Both the position numbers and the translations under genes were made by a program. Under the pieces are notes generated by a model that saw only the letters and a list, made by a program, of their open reading frames with translations, did not search any database and was not told the DNA's origin. Of a stretch of DNA of 20,097 nucleotides, positions 7,713 through 16,847 are shown piece by piece; within the stretch, counting starts at the first letter, position 1, and each line of letters begins with the position of its first letter. Source of the stretch: a virus; the IMG/VR virus record IMGVR_UViG_3300020450_000133, positions 1-20,097 of that record, one strand, 5' to 3'.

Positions 7713-10700
7713 TTAATATGGAGGGTTATCATCCATAGTAGCAGTTGTTGTGTCTACATTCAACACATTTGAGTTAACTCTTTTTGTATCGTAGTAGAAA
7801 TTATCATCAACAACTTTGTTTGCAATAGCTTGTTTTGCTTGTGCAAACGTTGATTCTCCTATCTGTTTTACCTTAAGGAATTCATCGTCAATCTTGAGGA
7901 CATCACCCTTCGACAGTGAACCAATACCAGTACCAACTGTAATATTTTCACCAGAACCACCAATAGCGTTTGAAACTTCCACACTTAGTAGTTTATTTGT
8001 AAGAGGTGTCTGTATGATATTGTCAATTAGAATCAATGCTTGTTTGTTTGGATCTTGAACTTTGAGAAGGTGTGTACCAGTTCCTAAACCAGTAAACTCA
8101 AACGGCAATGATGTTGATAGACCAGCGACTCTAAAGTTTACATCATCAACCTTTTGAACAAATAATTCATCAGGCATGATGTTTGTTCCACACTCTACAG
8201 GAGTTAATTCTATATTGTTAGTCGGAGTTGTGCCGCCAATATATGTTCCAGCAATTGTTATGACATTAGTTGAGGCATAACCAGTTCCACCAGTAACAAC
8301 ACCAACAGAAGAGATGTCTAAATTACTATCTCTAGTAATATTAAAGATCGCACCAGAACCAGATCCATTGTTTGTGGATGGCACATTAGAGTATGTTGTT
8401 TGTATACCAACTCTGGAACCTGTTGTCTTAGTGACAGGGAATAACAAATCATTAGCTGGTGATGCACCGCCAAGGAATGTACCAGCAATTCCTACAGTGT
8501 CACCTACAATGTAACCTTCACCACCACTGATTAAAACAACAGCAGTAGATATACATTGACCAGTTCCTTGATCAAAGTCAAACTTAACTTGGAATCTAGC
8601 ACCAGATCCAGTTGTAGTGAAGCCAGGCAAACCACCGTCAACACTACCAAATCCATAGATTCTGAATACAGGGCCAGGAGGGTTTTCTGTGACAGCAGTT
8701 CCTGTTACAGGGCCTGGAATTTGAACATTATATCCATTTTCAAACAGAGAACTACCACCTACTCCAGAAGTTACCGCAGCCATTACAATGTCTTTAGTTC
8801 CTGTTGTATATGATGTAATCGCAATACCGATCTTAGATCCACCTTGAGTGTCAAGATTTACCACTTGTCCAGTTTGGAAATCATGATTCTGAATACTGAT
8901 AATATTCAGAGGGAGGTTCACATCAGCACTTGACGCTGCATTATATGATTTTTTAAACGCTGTATTACCACCAGTTGTTAGTTGGAACTGTCTACTTCCA
9001 ACTAGTGTACCAGTTCTATCATGTTCTCCTGTAAATCCACTTGAGATGTCATCTAAGTTCAAGACTTTATTAGTCTTGTTCATAATGAAACTCTTAATTG
9101 GTCTACCCTCTGGGAAGAATATTCTTTGTACAGAACCATCATCTAAAGCGTCATCTTCCGTAACCATAGCGAAATTATCTCTCTTACCCATGTAAATTTC
9201 ATTATCAATATTCAAGATAAGATCAACTGTAGTATCAACTGCCTTAACCTTCATAGTAGGAGGATAAGGATATATGATACTATGACGAGTGGATGTGTGT
9301 GCAGCACCAACCATTCTTACCTGTGATCCATCAGGTCTTGTATGAACGTGGAATGGGCCATCGTATAACTTACCGTCCACATAACCAAGTATGCTTGATG
9401 GTAAGTTTGATGCATCAATATTATCTTTAGGATCACTCTCTATGACAAGATCAGAGAACTCTAAGAATCCAGATGGATGAACAATTGACTTAACTGATTC
9501 TTTCCATGTGTTATATGGTAAATTACTCTTGATTGAATATGAGAACTTTTGGAAATAGAAGTTGTCTGATAGTCTCTGGCTGAAATCGTTAAGTATACCA
9601 ACGTTTAAGTCATTCTTGGAAACTTTGTCTCTTGTAACTCCAAGAGTAGTTGGTACGCTGAATCTGTTAACGTCTCTTACGTTTCCTTTCAGTTCAGATA
9701 CTTGACCAGTTAATACGTCGCCAGGTAAGAGTGTACCAATAGTATCTCTCAATCTAAGTTGACTGATATTTACATTCCAACCATTTTCTGCTACGAATCC
9801 TTCAAACTTAGTGGATGTGACTTTCTCACCAGATAGGTACTTAGCATCATCAATAATAGTCATATTGAATTTTGCCATATCGTTGAAGTTTACAATAGAT
9901 CCTAATGTAAAGTCATCATCGTAAGTTCCAAGTGTAACTGTGGATATTCCAGGCGCATCCGCCATGCTAAATTGTACAGTCGCATTTGTAGTGTTTACAC
10001 CTGTGACTGTGTAGAATGAGAAGTCATAATCAGCAGAGTTAAAGTTGGCTTCACCTGATTGCAGTGAGGCTGGTTTAATTCTACAACCTTCAACAAATAC
10101 CTTGTCTCCAACAGTAAATGGCAACGTAGTTTCTGTGGATGCATAACCTGTTGTGACTGGGACGTTAAATTGTTGATCTAATAACAATTCGGCAGTAACT
10201 GTAGTACCACTGTGAGTAATATTGTCTATGTCATAACCATTAGAGTTATTAGTTGTAATGATGCTTAAAGGTTCTTTAAATTCAAACGCATTTTGTATGA
10301 CTTCTACTCTATCAACAGATCCACCAGATACATGTGCTACAATTGACACATTACTGTTACCTCTGACTGCAAGAGTAGGTGGTTGATTATATCTACGTCC
10401 TCCATCAAGAACTTGTATCTCATTTATTCTGGCAATACCACTAATATCAACAATAGCGGGAACTGCTAAGAATGGTAGTAAAGTTGGGTCAGTTGGATAA
10501 TCAAATCCATCTTTAATTCTTTCAATAATATCAATCTGTCCGATTTCGGGAGAAGATACTTTTACAATACCGTCTTGACCTTGTGTGCTTGCAAAACCAA
10601 TAACTTTCGGTAAAACTGTGTATCCCTTGCCTGGGAAATTGATTTTCGTCTTAAATATGGGGCCTCTAGCATTTACTGACGTTGTGCTGTAGGTAATGGT

Positions 10701-13700
10701 GCTTACACCGACTCTAGAAACAAATTTTTGTGATTCTAGTGGTTTTTCTTTTAAATTAAACGTAAATGTCTTATCATCTTTGATTAGAACGCTATGTTCG
10801 TTTCTGAGAATGATATCTCTAAATGTTATGTTATTTCTACCAGTAACTTCAACGTCAGATGATCCAAATGTCTTTCTTGTATCTGATGGAACAACAGGAG
10901 TCAAATCGTAGTAGGTTTTACTTGGCCAAGGAAGCTCAGTATTAAGAGTTACAGTTGCATTTGCTAAACCAGAGATGCCATCTCTAACAATGTTGAATCC
11001 ACCAATATTTGTACCTTGAACATCAAGTCTATTGTTGAAAGTGATGTCTTCAAAGAAGTCCAATCTCATATCAGTCAAGCTTGGATCAGAAACGTCAAAT
11101 GTTATGGTGTTACCTGTAGTAAAATTCAAAGGTGGGTTGATCTTAGCAATAAAACTTAAATTGCTAGGACTTGCAGTTGTAACTGTTGATATTGAAACTG
11201 GATTAGAGTCAAATACATCTGATTTGTATTTGCAGAGTTTTATGAAGTCTGGATCTTCCCTAAGAACAAAATATGTTTCATTATTGATCAATCCATTGAT
11301 AGTATTTCCATTATCATAGTAAACAACCTTATCACCGCTCTGTAAATCTTGATCACCAATGTTTATTTGAGTTAAATCATCAGAAAAACTTGTATATGTG
11401 AATCCAACTCGTTTTGTAGTAGTTTTAGCAATTACTGGATCATATCTAAGTATTGTTGATTCGGTAGATTTGGGTAAAGCGTCAATTTTGATTATATCAC
11501 CAGCAGATAGTTGGTGAGCAGAAGAACAACCAACTTCACCAAAGAATCTTTCAACTTTAGTTGTTACTTTTGGATATGCAGTTGATAAAGAATGTGCAAA
11601 CCCAGAATTAGAAGCAACATTGTAGAACCATATCGCATCAGCAGCTGTAGAGAACGCTACGGTAGTTAATCCAATATGATCTTTATCAAAGTTGACTGCA
11701 TAGACATCTCCTTCAAGAAGAACCTCAGTTCCAACTCCAGAAGTTGCACCAGCAGCTACTTTTGCCCAAACAAGAGATGTACCAGCGATGCCTGCATTGT
11801 AAACAAGTTTCTGACCTGTAAAGAACTTATGATCTCTAAGATATATTCTTTGTTGAGATACAAAACGATTCTCTACAGTCTGAATTGCTGCCGTTCCAAA
11901 ACCAGTAGATGTGATAGTGTAGTGAGTTCCTGTTGATCCAACACCAACTGATTCTTGTGGATTAAAGTATGTTAGATAATTATCAAATGTAAATTGTGTG
12001 ATTGTTGATGTTCCTACAGGGAATAAGAACTTATTTGGTTTCAATATAACATTGTTAGTGCCTGCAGCATGGGTCATTGCAGCACCAACATAATTTTCCC
12101 TGTTTACAAACAATCTAGAGAAGTTAGTGTCAATACCAGTGACCACCATAACCTCTGTTCCAATTCCAATGTGATCACTTGGTTCAAAACCTCTAGTATC
12201 AGTAACAAAGATGTGTGTGCTAACTCCAGTAATGGTAACAGTATCTACAAATGTAGAAAGACCAACTTTTCTATTAATAATTTGAACTTTTTGTGAACCA
12301 TTAAACTCTGTAAACTGAGATGTGTCAATACCACTTAGTATGACTGTTTCACCATCAGCAATATCATGTGGAACTGTAGTAACACCAATAATATTTCTTT
12401 TTTCAAGTCTAAGTGCTGTGTCAGTAAATGTGCTGACACCTATTTCAACAGAACTTACCTGTTTACCTAAAATTTCACTTACAACTATGTTAGCACCAGA
12501 ACCATTAGTTCCACTGTTGTCTAATGTAAGTGGATCGTCAATTTTGTAACCATCTCCTCTTGAAAAAATAGTAACAGATGATATTCCAGAACTCTTTGTT
12601 TTGATAACTTCAAATTCTTGTTTTAATACATCTTTTACATCATCAATTAGTTCATAATCAGAGTTACCGAATGATAGGTAGTAAGGAGATATATTTCTTG
12701 TTAGATCTCTGCTTGCTAAATCGATATCTTGGTTGAAGAAAGTGACAAAGTTCTCTTCGATTGGAGTATCTTTAAATTGTCCACCAACCATATATGGGAA
12801 CTTGGGTTTAGCAACACCACTAGAATCAACTTCTACTGAATAGAAGTACGCATATGTTCCATCTGGATACTGTGGAGTTACACAATACCTACCACCGTGT
12901 ATGTCTAGGTCGCCAGAGTTGTCAAAGAGATAATCATTGACAAAGTATCCAAAGGCAAAGCCAGGAGGTCTTAGACCCGCTTTAACACTTGTATCAAGAA
13001 TATAACCACTACTCAATCTTCTAATAGCACCACCAACAGCGTTCTGATATCCATATGGGCCATAAATTGGATTACCGTCATATGCATAACCTAAAATAGG
13101 TGAGTGGAAAGCATTAGGTGTTTCTAGATTACCAGAGTCAATGTTATCTCCTAATTGATATCTCAATTTTTGTGGAGGATACATTCCAATGGTCTGGAGT
13201 TGAAATTCTGGGTTTGTGCTTGGTTTCGTTAGTATGGAATCTTCAACGTTGATAATATTATTATTTTTCTGAACTTGGTTAATCTTCCATTCACGAACGT
13301 TACCAATAAACTTAGCGCTCCTACCTCTATTCTGCAATATCATGGTAGTGTCACTAACACCATAACCAATACCACCATCTAGTATCTGTACACCAGTAAT
13401 TTTACTATCTGTAATTACAGGGCGAACATCTCCAAAGCTTCCTGTAGGAGAAGAGATGAGAATATCAGAGTCTTCACGATATCCATCACCATTTGCAAGT
13501 ATCTGAACACCAATAATAGATCCGCCAATAATAATTGGTTTTAGAAGAGCAAAAGATGTAACTGTAGCAATACCAACATCAGGTCTTCTATGGAAATCCA
13601 TAATATTAGTACAACCGTAACCAATACCACCTTGTTCCAGATAAACATTGTCTATTGAACCAAGAACAATCGGATCTATCTCTGGTTTTATCACAGTGGT

Positions 13701-16700
13701 AGCAGCAAGACCTGATAATGACTCGATCTTTACTGATATGGGTGGGTACTTTATAGTATGTTTACCACTACCCAATCCACGAATTACAACGGTTTTATTT
13801 TTGTCATAATTCGTAAAGTTTCTTTGTGAGGAAACCCCAACATCACAAAGCTTGAATTTATTAGGGTCTATGACTCGGACAGCGTACTGTGTTGAAGTAG
13901 AAAGACCATTAGCAACAGATCCGTCTGTAGAATATTCAACAATCTCTCCATTATTGAAGTGATGATCGTATGCTAGTATATAATCGTCAGATGTACTGAT
14001 ACCAGATTGCACATCACCATTAACAGGTCTTGCTGGAACAATTACCTTTCTATTTGAATATCCAGATCCACTTTCTTTTACATAAATCTTAGTTATTGTG
14101 TTTTTCGATTTGACTGTGGTAAATCTATGGAAACCAAAACTAATGTTTCCAATATTAACTGTGTTAATACCAACTTTAGCGTCTTCTGGAGTGTTGTATA
14201 ACTTTATCTGTGTCTCGTTTACAGGGCCAACGTAGTAAGTAGATCCACTAACAACGTTTACAATCGGTGTATTACCCCTTGCATCATAGATGATGCCTTC
14301 ACCAGTTTCAAAATTGTGTCTCTCTTCAAATGTAATACTCTCGTCAGTCGTATTTACAGATGAACCATCTGCCTTAAAGTTAGCAACGATTCTACCTCTA
14401 ACAAGATTAGATTCAAGAACAGCACCAGTTCCATTACCACCTTCTACAGTAATTTTTGGTTTTTCTTGATATCCAATGCCAGGTGATACAAGTTTTACCT
14501 CTTTGAAAGATCCGACAACGTTAGCATGACCTAAAGCATCAAATCCTTGTTGATCTTTAATGATGAGTGGAGGGCCTGTGATTACATCATAACCTGAGCC
14601 TGGATTTGTAACAGTAATGCTAGTAACATCACCATGAAAGATTTGTTCATCGAAAACAGTAGGAGGGAATAGTTCAACACCATTCGCCATCAATCCTACA
14701 GGTCTGTTGTTAACATCTCTCTTGTTAGGATCGTCAAATAATTCTCTTTCTTTGTAGAAAGGATACTTTCTGAGTATCTTCTGGTTTTTAAGTGTTTTGT
14801 TTTCCCATCCAGATTTGTAGATATACTGGCCAGGAGTTGATGTTCTAACAGCGATATATTTTTTAGCAAATACGTCAGAACCACTAAATGACAGATAGAA
14901 GTCAGTCTGGTTGATTGCAGTTACAAAGTAGATACCAGTATTGATTCCACTGTTGGTTGTATTGTCCCAATAAATTCTATCACCAGTTACATAATTATGT
15001 GGCAGTAAACTAGACCCTGCAGCAGGGTCGAAGGCGGGGTCATATGACTGAACGGTATAAGTAAACCCACCACCAAGTAAAGGTGTGCCAAATCCATCTA
15101 CAACCTCTATTCCACTGGTCTTTACCCAGACCTTATTATCAGTTGCAAAGATTGGATAGTTTGGTAGACCAGAAGAAGCAACATAATAGAATTTTTCCGC
15201 TTTATCAAGGTAACTATTTTGAATACCAACAGGGAAGTTGTCAACACCAGCAAAATAATTATTGTTATGTGACGCTTTTGTAACTGTCTTAGTGATTACT
15301 GTTGGATTAGATGGAATAGTACCACTAATTTGTACAACAATCGTATTTGAGTAAACTTGTGCTACGTTTGTAGAATCATATTCAATTAATTTGATTGTAA
15401 TATTTGTTTCTTCGCCAAAGTCATTCTTAATCTTTAATACTTCATCAACATAAAAAACACAAGAGTCAAATATTGAAATTCTAAAAGTATTAACGTTTAC
15501 TTGGTTAATATCTGAGATTGTATGACTAGACGGTACATTGTAAATCCAATTATTGAATTGAGGATTGTCAGATAAGTCTCTACCGAAAGAAAGCAACTTT
15601 AGACTATCGCCAATTTGCATATTTGTTGATGTAGAGGTATCTACTTCATCAATAACGTTTACAAGTCTAAATTGCAGTAACGATGTTTGACCAAATCCAG
15701 CATAAGCATATGCAAGCTTGTTTTCGAGAATATCTGCACCGAAAACTAGCGATGTTGAAATACCAGTAACACCTAAAAACTGGTTTACAGTTTTATCAGT
15801 GTATCTTAGGTTCAAGAAGTTAGCGCCTTCTCTTGGTTTGACTAATAGAGTACCACTTTGTCCAAATCCCACTGTAGAATCAACTACAAGTGTCTCAGAG
15901 TCCTCTGGAGTGATCTCTAACGCCTTTGTTTTACCAGGCACGGTGAAACTACCATCAAATGATGTAGAGTCAAGAGAGATCTCATAGAAATCGGTTTGAT
16001 TGATTGGTCTATACTCTACATTGTAGATTGAAGCACTTACAGTTCCAATGCCAGCTACATCTTGATACAAGAAGTTACCGATTGTCTGTAATGGTTGTCC
16101 ACCAAACAGATTTTCTACAAGAACATGTTTAGTTTTGAAATATACGTTTGCTGAAGGAACTAGAGTTTTCTCAATTGGTTTGATTAACTCAATTTCCTCA
16201 CCATATAGTAATTTGAAAAGAATCTGATACGAAGCATCAGTTCCTTTCGACATATAGAAGTCTTTTGCCCTTGTAAGGATATTAGTTACTGATGTGCCAG
16301 GCTGAAAAGTTCTATTTTCAAAGCCAGGCAAAAACTCAGTCTTGAACTTTGTAAAAAACGACTGTAAGAAGAGATTACTTAGGTTTATTACAGTTGAACC
16401 AGCTACATGAACCGCAGCATTGGTTTCGGCAAAGTTTGCAAACTCAGCAGCGTCTTCTTTTGATATTTGATCAATACCACTAAATCCTCTAGCGCAGCCA
16501 AGGAACTCAGTATCAGTTTTAGATGTATATGTTATAACTTCATTATCAATCTTCAACAAACCATAAGTATCAGGCCAACCAGTGGTAGATGTGACCGTTA
16601 GTGTCCTATCACCAGCATAACAGGCGTTGGTAAGTTCAGTTGAAACAGTAAGAGTTTCGTTATTGAACGCACCAATCTTTCTATACTCAGCCAAATTATT

Positions 16701-16847
16701 AGCCAAGTCAGACATACCAGATTGGTGTTCTTGTGATTCGTAATATTGTATTAAGAAATCTTTGAATAGAGGTGATTCTTGAGATAAGAACTCAGGAATC
16801 TGCGACTCTATTAAATGAGATATCTTTACTCTTTTAATATCCGTCAT
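7713..16847 (-). CDS. 3044-residue baseplate-associated structural protein with YHYH-type domain
   Basis: This gene starts directly after the gp6 stop (TAAATG) and has 3044 codons. Residues 1-70 (with 'IPEFLSQESPLFKDFLIQYY') are helical. Residues 77-122 form a 'LLKIDNEVITYT...GCARGFSGID' beta unit. Residues 156-222 contain 'FLPGFENRTF' and 'AKDFYMSKGTDASYQILFKL', a conserved-looking N-terminal block. The rest alternates Gly-x-Gly-Tyr beta modules (about 753, 789, 927, 1074, 1119, 1157, 1429, 2070, 2149, 2772, 2854) with 'H-x-F-x-T-G...V.Y' modules (about 617, 843, 961, 1494, 1672, 1778, 1831, 2655). A YHYH-type domain at about 1245-1345 has 'ILGYAYDGNPIYGPYGY' and 'YPDGTYAYFY', with both motif histidines replaced. 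Near 2495-2522 is a His-rich segment with an H-x-H. The position after gp6 is that of T4 gp7 (about 1030 residues). I infer a wedge or peripheral baseplate role, but no direct gp7 similarity can be seen. Confidence 0.85.
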   Translation of the reverse strand: MTDIKRVKISHLIESQIPEFLSQESPLFKDFLIQYYESQEHQSGMSDLANNLAEYRKIGAFNNETLTVSTELTNACYAGDRTLTVTSTTGWPDTYGLLKIDNEVITYTSKTDTEFLGCARGFSGIDQISKEDAAEFANFAETNAAVHVAGSTVINLSNLFLQSFFTKFKTEFLPGFENRTFQPGTSVTNILTRAKDFYMSKGTDASYQILFKLLYGEEIELIKPIEKTLVPSANVYFKTKHVLVENLFGGQPLQTIGNFLYQDVAGIGTVSASIYNVEYRPINQTDFYEISLDSTSFDGSFTVPGKTKALEITPEDSETLVVDSTVGFGQSGTLLVKPREGANFLNLRYTDKTVNQFLGVTGISTSLVFGADILENKLAYAYAGFGQTSLLQFRLVNVIDEVDTSTSTNMQIGDSLKLLSFGRDLSDNPQFNNWIYNVPSSHTISDINQVNVNTFRISIFDSCVFYVDEVLKIKNDFGEETNITIKLIEYDSTNVAQVYSNTIVVQISGTIPSNPTVITKTVTKASHNNNYFAGVDNFPVGIQNSYLDKAEKFYYVASSGLPNYPIFATDNKVWVKTSGIEVVDGFGTPLLGGGFTYTVQSYDPAFDPAAGSSLLPHNYVTGDRIYWDNTTNSGINTGIYFVTAINQTDFYLSFSGSDVFAKKYIAVRTSTPGQYIYKSGWENKTLKNQKILRKYPFYKERELFDDPNKRDVNNRPVGLMANGVELFPPTVFDEQIFHGDVTSITVTNPGSGYDVITGPPLIIKDQQGFDALGHANVVGSFKEVKLVSPGIGYQEKPKITVEGGNGTGAVLESNLVRGRIVANFKADGSSVNTTDESITFEERHNFETGEGIIYDARGNTPIVNVVSGSTYYVGPVNETQIKLYNTPEDAKVGINTVNIGNISFGFHRFTTVKSKNTITKIYVKESGSGYSNRKVIVPARPVNGDVQSGISTSDDYILAYDHHFNNGEIVEYSTDGSVANGLSTSTQYAVRVIDPNKFKLCDVGVSSQRNFTNYDKNKTVVIRGLGSGKHTIKYPPISVKIESLSGLAATTVIKPEIDPIVLGSIDNVYLEQGGIGYGCTNIMDFHRRPDVGIATVTSFALLKPIIIGGSIIGVQILANGDGYREDSDILISSPTGSFGDVRPVITDSKITGVQILDGGIGYGVSDTTMILQNRGRSAKFIGNVREWKINQVQKNNNIINVEDSILTKPSTNPEFQLQTIGMYPPQKLRYQLGDNIDSGNLETPNAFHSPILGYAYDGNPIYGPYGYQNAVGGAIRRLSSGYILDTSVKAGLRPPGFAFGYFVNDYLFDNSGDLDIHGGRYCVTPQYPDGTYAYFYSVEVDSSGVAKPKFPYMVGGQFKDTPIEENFVTFFNQDIDLASRDLTRNISPYYLSFGNSDYELIDDVKDVLKQEFEVIKTKSSGISSVTIFSRGDGYKIDDPLTLDNSGTNGSGANIVVSEILGKQVSSVEIGVSTFTDTALRLEKRNIIGVTTVPHDIADGETVILSGIDTSQFTEFNGSQKVQIINRKVGLSTFVDTVTITGVSTHIFVTDTRGFEPSDHIGIGTEVMVVTGIDTNFSRLFVNRENYVGAAMTHAAGTNNVILKPNKFLFPVGTSTITQFTFDNYLTYFNPQESVGVGSTGTHYTITSTGFGTAAIQTVENRFVSQQRIYLRDHKFFTGQKLVYNAGIAGTSLVWAKVAAGATSGVGTEVLLEGDVYAVNFDKDHIGLTTVAFSTAADAIWFYNVASNSGFAHSLSTAYPKVTTKVERFFGEVGCSSAHQLSAGDIIKIDALPKSTESTILRYDPVIAKTTTKRVGFTYTSFSDDLTQINIGDQDLQSGDKVVYYDNGNTINGLINNETYFVLREDPDFIKLCKYKSDVFDSNPVSISTVTTASPSNLSFIAKINPPLNFTTGNTITFDVSDPSLTDMRLDFFEDITFNNRLDVQGTNIGGFNIVRDGISGLANATVTLNTELPWPSKTYYDLTPVVPSDTRKTFGSSDVEVTGRNNITFRDIILRNEHSVLIKDDKTFTFNLKEKPLESQKFVSRVGVSTITYSTTSVNARGPIFKTKINFPGKGYTVLPKVIGFASTQGQDGIVKVSSPEIGQIDIIERIKDGFDYPTDPTLLPFLAVPAIVDISGIARINEIQVLDGGRRYNQPPTLAVRGNSNVSIVAHVSGGSVDRVEVIQNAFEFKEPLSIITTNNSNGYDIDNITHSGTTVTAELLLDQQFNVPVTTGYASTETTLPFTVGDKVFVEGCRIKPASLQSGEANFNSADYDFSFYTVTGVNTTNATVQFSMADAPGISTVTLGTYDDDFTLGSIVNFNDMAKFNMTIIDDAKYLSGEKVTSTKFEGFVAENGWNVNISQLRLRDTIGTLLPGDVLTGQVSELKGNVRDVNRFSVPTTLGVTRDKVSKNDLNVGILNDFSQRLSDNFYFQKFSYSIKSNLPYNTWKESVKSIVHPSGFLEFSDLVIESDPKDNIDASNLPSSILGYVDGKLYDGPFHVHTRPDGSQVRMVGAAHTSTRHSIIYPYPPTMKVKAVDTTVDLILNIDNEIYMGKRDNFAMVTEDDALDDGSVQRIFFPEGRPIKSFIMNKTNKVLNLDDISSGFTGEHDRTGTLVGSRQFQLTTGGNTAFKKSYNAASSADVNLPLNIISIQNHDFQTGQVVNLDTQGGSKIGIAITSYTTGTKDIVMAAVTSGVGGSSLFENGYNVQIPGPVTGTAVTENPPGPVFRIYGFGSVDGGLPGFTTTGSGARFQVKFDFDQGTGQCISTAVVLISGGEGYIVGDTVGIAGTFLGGASPANDLLFPVTKTTGSRVGIQTTYSNVPSTNNGSGSGAIFNITRDSNLDISSVGVVTGGTGYASTNVITIAGTYIGGTTPTNNIELTPVECGTNIMPDELFVQKVDDVNFRVAGLSTSLPFEFTGLGTGTHLLKVQDPNKQALILIDNIIQTPLTNKLLSVEVSNAIGGSGENITVGTGIGSLSKGDVLKIDDEFLKVKQIGESTFAQAKQAIANKVVDDNFYYDTKRVNSNVLNVDTTTATMDDNPPY
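8198..8545 (-). repeat. Duplicated GxGY / IAGT-IGG module near the C-terminus of the 3044-residue protein
   Basis: Two neighbouring copies are seen in translation. One has 'GGEGYIVGDTVGIAGTFLGG' followed by 'SPAND'; the other has 'GGTGYASTNVITIAGTYIGG' followed by 'TPTNN'. A third, more distant relative ('AGVGYTYGDPVTVNG...WVGGNPPPSTANDD') closes the next gene's protein. This points to internal duplication and sharing of modules between adjacent structural genes. Confidence 0.75.

Noticed and set aside
15013-15029. GACCCTG-CAG-CAGGGTC inverted repeat
   Set aside because: It is a perfect 7-bp stem but inside coding sequence and without a T tract, so it is probably a codon coincidence.
7816-16000. 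Many 60-95-residue open frames on the plus strand
   Set aside because: All lie opposite the 3044-residue gene, whose repeats, motifs and codon frame are convincing. They are shadows of its repetitive, AT-rich composition.
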